Shown in pieces: positions 44,141-55,205 of a DNA stretch of 64,000 nt (within the stretch, counting starts at the first letter, position 1; each line of letters starts with the position of its first letter). Both the position numbers and the translations under genes were made by a program. The notes beneath the pieces were generated by a model that did no database searches, was not told the DNA's origin, and saw only the letters and a list, made by a program, of their open reading frames with translations. Origin of the DNA: Gentiana macrophylla (taxonomy: Eukaryota > Streptophyta > Magnoliopsida > Gentianales > Gentianaceae); assembly GCA_026214975.1 (NCBI GenBank), contig CM047805.1:193750601-193814600 (forward strand), given 5' to 3'.

Positions 44141-45966
44141 TGTTGGACAAATGTTTAATAAAAAGAATTTTATGAAGAATTGTTGTACATCCTTTTAACA
44201 ATCCTCAGGTTTTGGTGATGAGTGTCTTACCAGCTGTTATAGTATGCAAAGGCAAAAAGATATCCAGATATGATGTATAGGATTTACTAGAGTTTGATCC
44301 TTGTATAGGTTTGATCAAACAAGATCTTTGTATTGAAGTCCACCGAGTAGAGTCATGAGACTTCATAGGTCAAGAGAGGCTATGCTGGTCACAGACTTAA
44401 CGTGAGATCACCGAGAGGTCGATAGACTTCGTAGGGACCAAAGCAGATGCTTGAGAATTGAAGGCTAAGGTTTCAAACTTAGTTATTGAAGGCTAAGGAT
44501 CCAAACTTAGTAACTAAGGATAAGGATATGTGATTTAAATTTAGGCAAGTTTGTGGTGACCTAAATTGATCATATATACCTATGGATGAAGGTCGAGTTC
44601 CTAAAAGTTGATTGAAGAACTGGAACTTAGTTATAAGATGAAATGGTGTTATCTAACTTAATCAAATAAAGTTAGATATAAAAGATTAATATGTGATTTA
44701 TCATATATTAATGGAGATAAATTAATCTGACCTCAGCAGACCTTGTAAAACACTCTGCTGATAGTACAGATACATTATCTGATCAAGATTCGATGGAAAG
44801 AGACTTTTAACTACTTTTTAAGATGAATGGCTGAGATTAAAGAGACGTTGGAGAGATTCAGAAGTCAAATGGAACAGCCTGGAAAGTCGACAAAAGCAGA
44901 TCGACGATGTCGATGCAGGGATTCGATTGTCATCCATCAGAAGCCATAAAGGACAAAAGCAACGGCTATTTTCAAGGACTGGAGACTATAAATATAAGAC
45001 TCCTGATCAGTTTATATAAGCGAGAATAAGAAGAAATAAAATAGAAAAATACAGAAAGAAAATCCTTGAAGATCAAATTAAAAGAAAGCTCTTCAACAGA
45101 AAGATCAAGAAATTTACAGAGTGTTGCATACCATTTGAACTTAAATCAAGAACAATACTCACTGGTTTGAAATTGCAAGATCTAGAATTAACTTCAAGTG
45201 TAACAAGACATAAGCGATCAAGTTACATCAAGTCAATCACTTGAAGTTCTCGAGGTCAGTGATCACCCCTACTTGATCAAGGCTGTGAAGATGAGAATCA
45301 ATTAGTTGATTCAAATCTTGTTTTTACAATCTGCTACTGAAGCGTTGAAGCACTTTGGAGTGTGAAGGACTGTGTTTGTGGTGGAGCTGGTGAAGAGGCA
45401 ATTCTACCCTTGAAGGACCAGTGGAGAAGCTTGGAGGAGCAATACCACCTTATTCAAGTTTCTTGTAGTTTGTGAAGCCATAGTCATTGGTGAAGGACAA
45501 ACAACTTAGGAATCTTTTGTAATATGGCTACATCAAAGATCTCTAGTGAATTTCCTCCAACACCACAGGAGAAGAGTGGACTGACAGGATTACACCACCT
45601 GGAACCACTATAAAAATTCGTGTCTTATTTACTTAGTGCATTTTAATCTATATCATATTCACTCCTTCATACTGACTCATATACACACAAGTCACTACTG
45701 AGTATTCAATACTAGGTTTAACACAAGCACAACATATTTAAAAGGCTTATACTCTTATATTTCCGCTGCAACATATTCAGTAAACTTGAGTCAGTAGACT
45801 ACTGAGACATCTGCACTCTACTGAACCATCAGCAGTCTACTGAGACATCAGTAACCTGCTGAAACTTACTGAGTTTGTTTTAACTCCGAGTTTTTTAGTA
45901 ATAAGTTTATTCACCCCCCCCCCCCCCCCGCTCTAAACTTATCCAAGCCTTTCCAAGGGACCAACA
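44141..45966 (+). repeat. LTR 1 of element H
   Basis: 1826 bp, TGTTGGACAAATG to GGGACCAACA. TATAAATA at 44987-44994. A C16 run lies at 45914-45929, close to the end. The differences to LTR2 and LTR3 are almost all at CAG/CTG sites. Confidence 0.92.
44987..44994 (+). promoter_or_regulatory. Putative TATA box of H LTR 1
   Basis: TATAAATA in GGAGACTATAAATATAAG. The same box is at 52060-52067 (LTR2) and 59142-59149 (LTR3), followed by a purine-rich stretch. Confidence 0.6.
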
Positions 45967-45980
45967 ATTGGTATCGGAGC
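45967..45980 (+). promoter_or_regulatory. Primer-binding site of H, unit 1
   Basis: ATTGGTATCGGAGC right after the LTR end. It is identical at 53032-53045 in unit 2. Confidence 0.85.
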
Positions 45981-46072
45981 AGAGCTTCTGTTCTGAAGAT
46001 ATCCAGTTTGTTGTGCTTTCAGTAAAGTCTTTTTAAAATTCTTTCAAAACATCACTTTCAAAAGTTTGCATC

Positions 46073-47527
46073 ATGGATACATCTAGAATTAGAAGTTGGC
46101 TTAACTATCCAAAGGATCGAATATCTACAAAACATTGCATCGACTTTCAGGATCAAATACATGAGAGGTTCGAGACTACAAGTTCTCACACAAATCCGTA
46201 ACCTCAATTCAATGATGATGTGCAAATCAACCTCAACACATATGATGATCAATCCAAAGGATTTCCTTCACTAAGTGATCTCTCAGATGAAGCAGAAAAG
46301 GAATTGATACTAGTAGCTGATTCTGTTGAAGATAAAATAAAGCAACAAGAGAATAGTGCTGCTGAAATTAAAAAACACACTCTCTCAACAAATAATGATG
46401 AAACAGAAGAGGTACCTAATTCTACTTCTGTCAATACATCCACTGATAATGATTCTGAATCCACCTGTGGTTCAACTCCTAGAATTGCTGATAATGAAGA
46501 AACCTTGGATGCCATTCTTAATGAACTAAGGAAAATACAATCTGAATATGAGGTTGTGAAGGCAAGCAAGGAGGCTTTACAATCAGAAAATGAAAGGTTG
46601 AAAGCTGAATTGAATAATCTCAAAGGAAAAGAAAAGATGATTGAAAAGAATCAGCACAAGTCTACTGAATCATCGATGAGTGGTGAGTCTATTTGAACCA
46701 TCTTCTTCTTTCATTGCATTCAAATCGGCAAGCCATATGGAGATAGAAACAGGCCTAGGATTTGAAACTCAACAATCCAAGAGGATGGATCCGGTAAAGT
46801 CTTCGAACTAGTACCAGGATTGGTCCTAAGTTTATACCTGCACAAAATCCAATTCCAAAAAGGGTTGCTGAAGCAGTGAAGTCCACTGAGAAGATTTCCA
46901 AGAGGCCTAATCACAAGTCAAAGAAGAATACAGCATCCAGAAAAAGAAATAAATCCAAAAAGAAAAATGTTGTATCTTCTAGACCTGCTGATAGCAGATC
47001 TACTACCAAGTCTGCTGGACCACAAAAGAATGGTCAGAAATATTCCAAGAACAAGTATCCAAAATCCAGAAATGGTGATCATTCTAGGGATACTTATCAT
47101 AGGGGGAAAGGTAGATTATTTCCCTCTTGATGAAGACTGGAATATTCCTGCTCCATTTGCTAGAAATAAGAAGTATAATCATAATGCTAGGATTCAGCAG
47201 AGGACTCAGCAGAGGTCTTATACAAATCCTCAGCAGAGACCTCAGCAGACTCCTCAATATAGAGCTGTATACAACCAACAGCAATATAATGATTATGCAT
47301 CTACTTCTATCAAGCCAAATCATTCAAAGAAGATTTACAGACCAAAAAGCCAGAGAACACATGTAACTACTACACAACCTATCAACAAATTCTATGGAAG
47401 TGTAGAGTACACATATGAATCCAAGTATGATACTTTCAAAAGGAGACCTTATGGAAACCTACCAAGAATCATACTTGCCACTAACAATCAAGGACCCAAA
47501 CAGATATGGGTACCCAAAAATCATTGA
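46073..47527 (+). pseudogene. gag C-terminal remnant, H unit 1
   Basis: Starts ATG 46073 (MDTSRIRSWL). An acidic, Ser/Thr-rich stretch is followed by a coiled coil (ILNELRKIQSEYEVV...ENERLKAEL) in 46220-46696. A Lys-rich region (46876-47130) and a Gln/Tyr-rich tail end GPKQIWVPKNH at 47527. The coiled coil and the WVPK end correspond to the C-terminal third of SIRE-type gag; the capsid and zinc knuckle are absent. The frame is broken at several CAG/CTG sites where unit 2 is different, so some breaks may be read errors. Confidence 0.75.
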
Positions 47528-48116
47528 TTTTGTTTTGCAGCTTATTTGATGCTCAACAGTGACTGATCCAATCAAAAGTTAAGTTAAGGACAGAATTTGG
47601 TCATTTGAACAAATGAAGTTGCCAAGGAAATTAATCTTTGTCTTGATTGGAAGATTGTCAGAGTCAGCAGTCTGCTTAATCTCATGTCGGCAACCTGCTG
47701 AGGATCTCCCTTGTCGCGAGCCTCTTGAAAGTCGTTCAATTATCTGTACCCTACTGAGAAATCAATCTACTGAAGAAGTACATCAGTCTACTGGTCAAAT
47801 CATTTTAATGGTTAATCTTAATTCGCGCCAAAATGATCTTTATGACCATAGTTAGTGGATCGGACGGTTACAAAAATCATGAAGTTAGTTGATGGGCCAC
47901 GTGTCGGAATCTCACAAAACCCAATTCAAATCGTGGTTTAATGCACAGTAATGAGAAGCGATGGCTTTTCTGACATTCAACCAACTAGCTTATACATTTA
48001 CACCCAGATTCATCTGATCAATATCTTTTCTATGTCATATCACCGTGTGAACGAAATCTCCTAATCCTTTCATCTCAAAGTATTAATCTCAACATATCTT
48101 TCTGAGAAGTAGATCA
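47528..48116 (+). other. Spacer between gag remnant and extra ORF, H unit 1
   Basis: About 590 bp without a supported frame. It sits exactly where integrase, reverse transcriptase and RNase H would be in an autonomous relative. It contains GGGCCACGTGTCGG (about 47894-47907), a G-box (CACGTG) often used by plant promoters, about 210 bp before the extra-ORF ATG. The counterpart in unit 2 (54604-55205) is the same apart from CAG/CTG-type differences. Confidence 0.5.
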
Positions 48117-51100
48117 ATGGCAGACCTAGTTCAAATTGGAACCAGTCAAAGCGTTGCCAGTTATGTTTCAGATTGTGGATTGTCTAAGTTGTCCATCAAC
48201 ATAGGACGAAGAATCAAGAGAATACCTGGTTTAGAAAAGGCACTCAACAATCGTCTAGAAACGATATCTCTTGTAAATGTTCTTGAGTTTTGGAAGAACA
48301 TGAAGATAGATGAAGAAGATGATGATAGTTTTGAGACAACTGTCAACAACAACACCTTCAGGGTTGATTCAAATACCTTAAAGAGATTTATGGTTTTGGA
48401 CCGCCAATAATGCTCACAGGCATCCAGTAAATTGCGAGGCTCGAAAGAGTGGAATTTGTGGATCAAATAAAAATAAACAATACCATCCCCTCCACTCCAA
48501 GCATAAATGTCAGACACATAAGGTTGGAATATAAACTTTTGAGCAAGATTCTTGCAAAGAACATTTTGGGATTCAGTGGTAGTTTGGATACACTGAGTGG
48601 ATCCAAAATAGATTTGATGACAATCATTTGCAAAGGCAGAAGGTTTGACTGGGCTGGTTATCTCATCTATTATTTAAGAAAAGTCTTTTCAGAAGATAAG
48701 AATGGAGTAAGAAGAACCAAGACAAAGCCTTTGGGATTGTTGGTGCAATCCATCTTGAATCACCTTGTTGTACCTGATGTTACACCAAAAGATATCAACA
48801 AGTCAAGGTACAAGGCAGAGATTACAACAGTTATTCCAGAGTTGGAAGAGTATGAAGATTCAGACAGTGGTGATTATAGTGATGGTAGTAATGGGGTAGG
48901 TCAGCAGACTGTGCAGAAAGTGAAGTCTGCTGAACCAAAAGAAAGAGAGAAAAAGAAGAAGAGAAAAGATATTGTTTTTGGACAACCTGCTGCTGTTGCA
49001 GGAAGTGTAAGAAAGAAAAGGAAAAAGAAGATAATTGTTGAAGAAAGTAAATCCTTAACTACTAAAGCTGCACCAGTGAAAGAGAAGAAACAGAAAAAGG
49101 TTACTGTATCTCCTACTGAAATGGGAGCAAAGTTTACTAAGTCCAAGAAGAGAAAAAGCTCGGAAATTAATAAAGATGAGCAACCCTTGTCCAAGAGGAT
49201 GAAAGAAGCATTAAGAAAGAAGAAACATGGAAAGGGAAAAGTGTTGAGAACTCTCATAAAACAAAGAGAACTTGAACAGTTCTCTATAACTGAAAAAGAA
49301 GTTGTAGATGAAACAACTGTGCTAATGGAAGAGACAGCTGTAGATGCTGAAACACCTGGAGAAGAAGAAGCAAGAATTCAGGGGGAATACCAGTCTGCTG
49401 ATATCCTTGCTGATAAGCATGCAATTCAGGAAGAAAATTTTATTGAAGAAGATGAGATGAGAATTCATGAATTGCTGCAGGAAGATTCCCTTGAAATAGA
49501 CGCAGAAATGGAATTCACTAGATATCTGGCTGAAGAGCTATTGGATCACCAGTTTGATCAACCCACTCCAAAGAAGACAGGGTTATGGATGCCCTATGAG
49601 AAGATGGAAAAGGTAAAGAAGAAAAGAAAAGGGTAAATCCAGACATACAGTTATTCATTGATTACTTTGCTTGGAAATTTGGTTTGTATAAGAAGCAAAA
49701 GCCAGCTGCTGAGTCTATGACAGATTTTGAACATTGGGCTTTTGGTCAGCTGGGTGTAGAAAATCTAAATGAATTGTTGGACACCACCCTTCTACAAACA
49801 AGACTGATGGATCTCTTGGATGAAAAGAGAAAGAACAGCAACATTCACATCAAAAATTCATCCGGACGGATGATGATAATGATGATTCCTCTGATTCTGA
49901 TGATGATAATGATGATGGATCAATTTTTCCAGGAGAAGGAAGTGGAGTTCCTGTTGGAGAAACAAATATTCCTGTTGGAGGATCATTGAAAGAAGTTGAG
50001 AAGTCTCATTTGTAGATCGCCTAGGTCGACAAGGTAAGGATCTTTGACAAAGAATCTACTGATACCAGAGATTAGCAACATGATCACACAGCAGAAAAAC
50101 TTGCAAAAGTTGTTACCAATACACCTGGAGATGAAGTTGTCCCTCAAATTATTGTAGGACAAATGTTGGACGGGATATTTGGAGAAGAAAATGCAGATGT
50201 TGAGACTCCAATATCTAGTGATGGTGTTCTTACTGATCAAGTCACTAAAGTTCAAAAAGTGGTTAATCAAGTTGCTGAAGCTGTTGTTATTACCACAAAG
50301 GACCAAACCGTGATATATCATAGAAGTGAAATGATGGTTCAGGCATCCGAGTCTCAAAGCAAACTGAGCAAAGGTTGGAACTAGAAGACCAGTCACCGTA
50401 GTGGAGCTCTCTTGATGAGGCTCTTTGGTAAAAGAATAAGCGTCAAGGTACAGAGAGAAGAATTAAATGAGTTAAGGATCGTGTGAGGCATGATATGCAA
50501 TGATTAAGAACTAATTTGGATAGACAAGAACAAAGATTTGAAGAACGATGAAATCGGTGAAGGAAAGCAGACAATCTAACGTCATGATTGCTTCAAATTT
50601 CATATCTACTCAAAATGTCTGTAAATGATTTAATACTAGATATGAGGGGAATCAAGCAGGGAAATATATTGAAAGATAAGTTTTTGAAAGATCAGTTGAC
50701 GTCCATTCATCAAAAACTTGACAAGCTTGGTGAAATCCCTAGACCGGTGAGCTCACATCGCACTTCAACTCTTGTATTAGATCCTAAAGTCACTAAGAGG
50801 ATCAACCTCACTGGAGTAGACCACGTATTCAAGAATTACTACTGATTGATACAAGGATAGTATCAAAGGGGAAGAAGATAATTACACAGAAGATTGCATT
50901 TGGTATGTTGTCCCATTTTGTTGATAATGTCAATAAAGGAAGAAGGAATACAATACAGCAAGCAAATGAGGTAGGCGAGAAGCAAATGAGGTAGCTAGGA
51001 TCTTTGCAAAGAAACAATGAGAGACAAAGTATATGAAGAGATGCTGAAGAAGATTTATAAAATGAGAAAATCTACCCCTGCTGCATCTAGACTGTATTAA
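48117..51100 (+). pseudogene. Extra ORF (aORF) of H, unit 1
   Basis: Starts ATG 48117 (MADLVQIGTSQS) and can be followed to TAA 51098-51100 (ending STPAASRLY), about 990 codons. N-terminal folded-looking region with the motif FDWAGYLIYYL (48640-48675), inside the 395-codon frame 48449-49636. Then a long charged region with several basic clusters (KEREKKKKRKD, KKRKKKI, KKHGKGK) and acidic runs, then a C-terminal coiled-coil region. No signal peptide or membrane segment. The frame is interrupted at about seven places, mostly at CAG/CTG. A nuclear or RNA/DNA-binding role would fit but is inferred only. Confidence 0.75.
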
Positions 51101-51196
51101 TTGAACAACTGATTTTAATGAGTATTGATCTAGTTTGTTCTATTTTTGCTTTTAATCTTTTTGCTTTGCTGTAAGTGAGGGTATTGACATCATCAC

Positions 51197-51211
51197 CAAA
51201 AAGGGGGAAAT
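51197..51211 (+). promoter_or_regulatory. Polypurine tract of H, unit 1
   Basis: AAAAAGGGGGAAATT directly before LTR2. The same tract is at 58288-58302 before LTR3. Confidence 0.85.
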
Positions 51212-53031
51212 TGTTGGACAAATGTTTAATAAAAAGAATTTTATGAAGAATTGTTGTACATCCTTTTAACAATCCTCGAGTTTTGGTGATGAGTGTCTTA
51301 CCAAATTGTTATAGTATGCAAAGGCAAAAGATATCCAGATATGATGTATAGGATTTACTAGAGTTTGATCCTTGTATAGGTTTGATCAAACAAGCACTGT
51401 ACTGGAAGTCCACTGAGTAGAGTCAGTAGACTTCAGGTCGATAGACCTATGCTGGGTCGCACAGACTTAACTAAAGAGACTCACCGAGAGGTCGATGAGA
51501 CTTCGTAGGGACCAGCAGATGCTTGAGAATTGAAGGCTAAGGTTTCAAACTTAGTTATTGAAGGCTAAGGATCCAAACTTAGTAACTAAGGATAAGGATA
51601 TGTGATTTAAATTTAGGCAAGTTTGTGGTGACCTAAATTGATCATATATACCATGGATGAAGGTCCGAGTTCCTAAAAGTTGATTGAAGAACTGGAACTT
51701 AGTTATAAGATGAAATGGTGTTATCTAACTTAATCAAATAAAGTTAGATATAAAAGATTAATATGTGATTTATCATATATTAATGGAGATAAATTAATCT
51801 GACCTCAGCAGACCTTGTAAAACACTCTGCTGATAGTACAGATACATTATCTGATCAAGATTCGATGGAAAGAGACTTTTAACTACTTTTTAAGATGAAT
51901 GGCTGAGATTAAAGAGACGTTGGAGAGATTCAGAAGTCAAATGGAACAGCCTGGAAAGCTGACAAAAAGCAGACTGACAGTGTCAGTACCAGGATTCAGT
52001 TGTCATCCATCAGAAGCCATAAAGGACAAAAGCAACGGCTATTTTCAAGGACTGGAGACTATAAATATAAGACTCCTGATCAGTTTATATAGGCGAGAAT
52101 AAGAAGAAATAAAATAGAAAAATATAGAAAGAAAATCCTTGAAGATCAAATTAAAAAGAAAGCTCTTCAACAGAAAGATCAAGAAATTTACAGAGTGTTG
52201 CATACCCTGCTGAACTTAAATCAAGAACAATACTCTGCTGAAGCTGAAATTGCAAGATCTAGAATTAACTTCAAGTGTAACAAGACATAAGCGATCAAGT
52301 TACATCAAGTCAATCACTTGAAGTTCCTGAGGCTGCTGATCACCCCTACTGATCAAGCTGCTGAAGACAGAATCAATTAGTTGATTCAAATCTTGTTTTT
52401 ACAATCTGCTACTAGAAGCGTTGAAGCACTTTGGAGTGTGAAGGACTGTGTTTGTGGTGGAGCTGGTGAAGAGGCAATTCTACCCTTGAAGGACCAGTGG
52501 AGAAGCTTGGAGGAGCAATACCACCTTATTCAAGTTTCTTGTAGTTTGTGAAGCCATAGTCATTGGTGAAGGACAAACAACTTAGGAATCTTTGTAACAG
52601 CTACATCAAAGATCTCTAGTGAATTTCCTCCAACACCACAGGAGAAGAGTGGACTGACAGGATTACACCACCTGGAACCACTATAAAAATTATGTGTCTT
52701 ATTTACTTAGTGCATTTTAATCTATATCATATTCACTCCTTCATACTGACTCATATACACACAAGTCACTACTGAGTATTCAATACTAGGTTTAACACAA
52801 GCACAACATATTTAAAAGGCTTATACTCTTATATTTCCGCTGCAACATATTCAGTAAACTTGAGTCGAGACTATCGAGACATCTCGCACTCTCTTGAACC
52901 ATCGTGATCTCATTGAGACATCGAGAACTCTTTGAAACTTACTGAGTTTGTTTTAACTCCGAGTTTTTAGTGATAAGTTTATTCACCCCCCCCCCCTCTA
53001 AACTTATCCAAGCCTTTCCAAGGGACCAACA
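51212..53031 (+). repeat. LTR 2 (central) of element H
   Basis: 1820 bp, same ends as LTR1. TATAAATA at 52060-52067 and a C11 run at 52986-52996. It is shared between the two internal units, which is the mark of an LTR-mediated tandem. Confidence 0.92.
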
Positions 53032-53045
53032 ATTGGTATCGGAGC
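53032..53045 (+). promoter_or_regulatory. Primer-binding site of H, unit 2
   Basis: ATTGGTATCGGAGC directly after LTR2. Confidence 0.85.
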
Positions 53046-53137
53046 AGAGCTTCTGTTCTGAAGTTATCCAGTTTGTTGTGCTTTCAGTAAAGTCTTTTTA
53101 AAATTCTTTCAAAACATCACTTTCAAAAGTTTGCATC

Positions 53138-54603
53138 ATGGATACATCTAGAATTAGAAGTTGGCTTAACTATCCAGTGACTGAATATCTACAAAACATT
53201 GCATCTGACTTTCAGGATCAAATACATGAGAGGTTCAGTACTACAAGTTCTCACACAAATCCAGAACCTCAATTCAATGATGATGTGCAAATCAACCTCA
53301 ACACATATGATGATCAATCCAAAGGATTTCCTTCACTAAGTGATCTCTCAGATGAAGCAGAAAAGGAATTGATACTAGTAGCTGATTCTGTTGAAGATAA
53401 AATAAAGCAACAAGAGAATAGTGCTGCTGAAATTAAAAAACACACTCTCTCAACAAATAATGATGAAACAGAAGAGGTACCTAATTCTACTTCTGTCAAT
53501 ACATCCACTGATAATGATTCTGAATCCACCTGTGGTTCAACTCCTAGAATTGCTGATAATGAAGAAACCTTGGATGCCATTCTTAATGAACTAAGGAAAA
53601 TACAATCTGAATATGAGGTTGTGAAGGCAAGCAAGGAGGCTTTACAATCAGAAAATGAAAGGTTGAAAGCTGAATTGAATAATCTCAAAGGAAAAGAAAA
53701 GATGATTGAAAAGAATCAAAGACAAGTCTCATGAATCATCGATGCTTGGTGAGTCTCTTTGAACCATCTTCTTCTTTCATTGCATTCAAATCTGGCAAGC
53801 CATATGGAGATAGAACAGGCCTAGGATTTGAAACTCAACAATCCAAGAGGGATGGATCCAGTAAGGGTACTGAACCTAGTACCAGGATTGGTCCTAAGTT
53901 TATACCTGCACAAAATCCAATTCCAAAAGGGTTTTTCAAGCAGTGAAGTCCACCGAGAAGATTTCAAGAGGCCTAATCACAAGTCAAAGAAGAATACAAA
54001 GATCCAGAAAAGAAATAAATCCAAAAAGAAAAATGTTGTATCTTCTAGACCTGTTGATAGCAGATCTACTACCAAGTCTGCTGGACCACAAAAGAATGGT
54101 CAGAAATATTCCAAGAACAAGTATCCAAAATCCAGAAATGATGATCATTCTAGGGATACTTATCATAGGGGAAAGGTAGATTATTTCCCTCTTGATGAAG
54201 ACTGGAATATTCTGCTCCATTTGCTAGAAATAAGAAGTATAATCATAATGCTAGGATTCAAAGAGAGGACTCAGCAGAGGTCTTATACAAATCCTCAGCA
54301 GAGACCTCAGATGCAGACTCCTCAATATAGAGCTGTATACAACCAACAAAGACAATATAATGATTATGCATCTACTTCTATCAAGCCAAATCATTCAAAG
54401 AAGATTTACTGAGACCAAAAGCCGAGAGAACACATGTAACTACTACACAACCTATCAACAAATTCTATGGAAGTGTAGAGTACACATATGAATCCAAGTA
54501 TGATACTTTCAAAAAGGAGACCTTATGGAAACCTACCAAGAATCATACTTGCCACTAACAATCAAGGACCCAAACAGAGATATGGGTACCCAAAAATCAT
54601 TGA
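53138..54603 (+). pseudogene. gag C-terminal remnant, H unit 2
   Basis: Best copy: 198 codons open from ATG 53138 to 53734, including the acidic part and the coiled coil. The Lys-rich and Gln/Tyr-rich parts (53828-54412) follow in shifted frames, with the same end near 54601. At 53174-53245 it differs from unit 1 only at CAG/CTG sites, and here the frame is open, so this copy is probably closer to the true sequence at that end. Confidence 0.75.
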
Positions 54604-55205
54604 TTTTGTTTTGCAGCTTATTTGATGCTCAACAGTGACTGATCCAATCAAAAGTTAAGTTAAGGACAGAATTTGGTCATTTGAACAAATGAAGTTGCCA
54701 TGGAAATTAATCTTTGTCTTGATTGGAAGATTGTCAGAGTCAGCAGTCTGCTTAAGCTCATGTCGGCAACCTGCTGAGGATCTCCCTTGTCGCTGATCTC
54801 TTTGAAGCCATTCAATTATCTCGTACCTACTTGAGAAATCAATCATTGAAGAAGTACATCGATCTCATCAAGAAAGTCTCTTGGTCAAATCATTTTAATG
54901 GTTAATCTTAATTGCGCCAAAATGATCTTTATGACCATAGTTAGTGGATCGGACGGTTACAAAAGTCATGAAGTTAGTTGATGGGCCACGTGTCGGAATC
55001 TCACAAAACCCAATTCAAATCGTGGTTTAATGCACAGTAATGAGAAGCGATGGCTTTTCTGACATTCAACTAACTAGCTTATACATTTACACCAAGATTC
55101 ATCTGATCAATATCTTTTCTATGTCTTTTCATCGTGTGAACGAAATCTCCTAATCCTTTCATCTCAAAGTATTTATCTCAACATATCTTTCTGAGAAGTA
55201 GATCA
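54604..55205 (+). other. Spacer between gag remnant and extra ORF, H unit 2
   Basis: Counterpart of 47528-48116, about 600 bp, with the same CACGTG box near 54987 and no supported frame. Confidence 0.5.

Noticed and set aside
48901..49257. 118-codon minus-strand frame (also 55962-56348)
   Set aside because: Antisense of the Lys-rich part of the H extra ORF; the Phe/Leu-rich composition mirrors AAG/AAA codons and is not evidence of a membrane protein.
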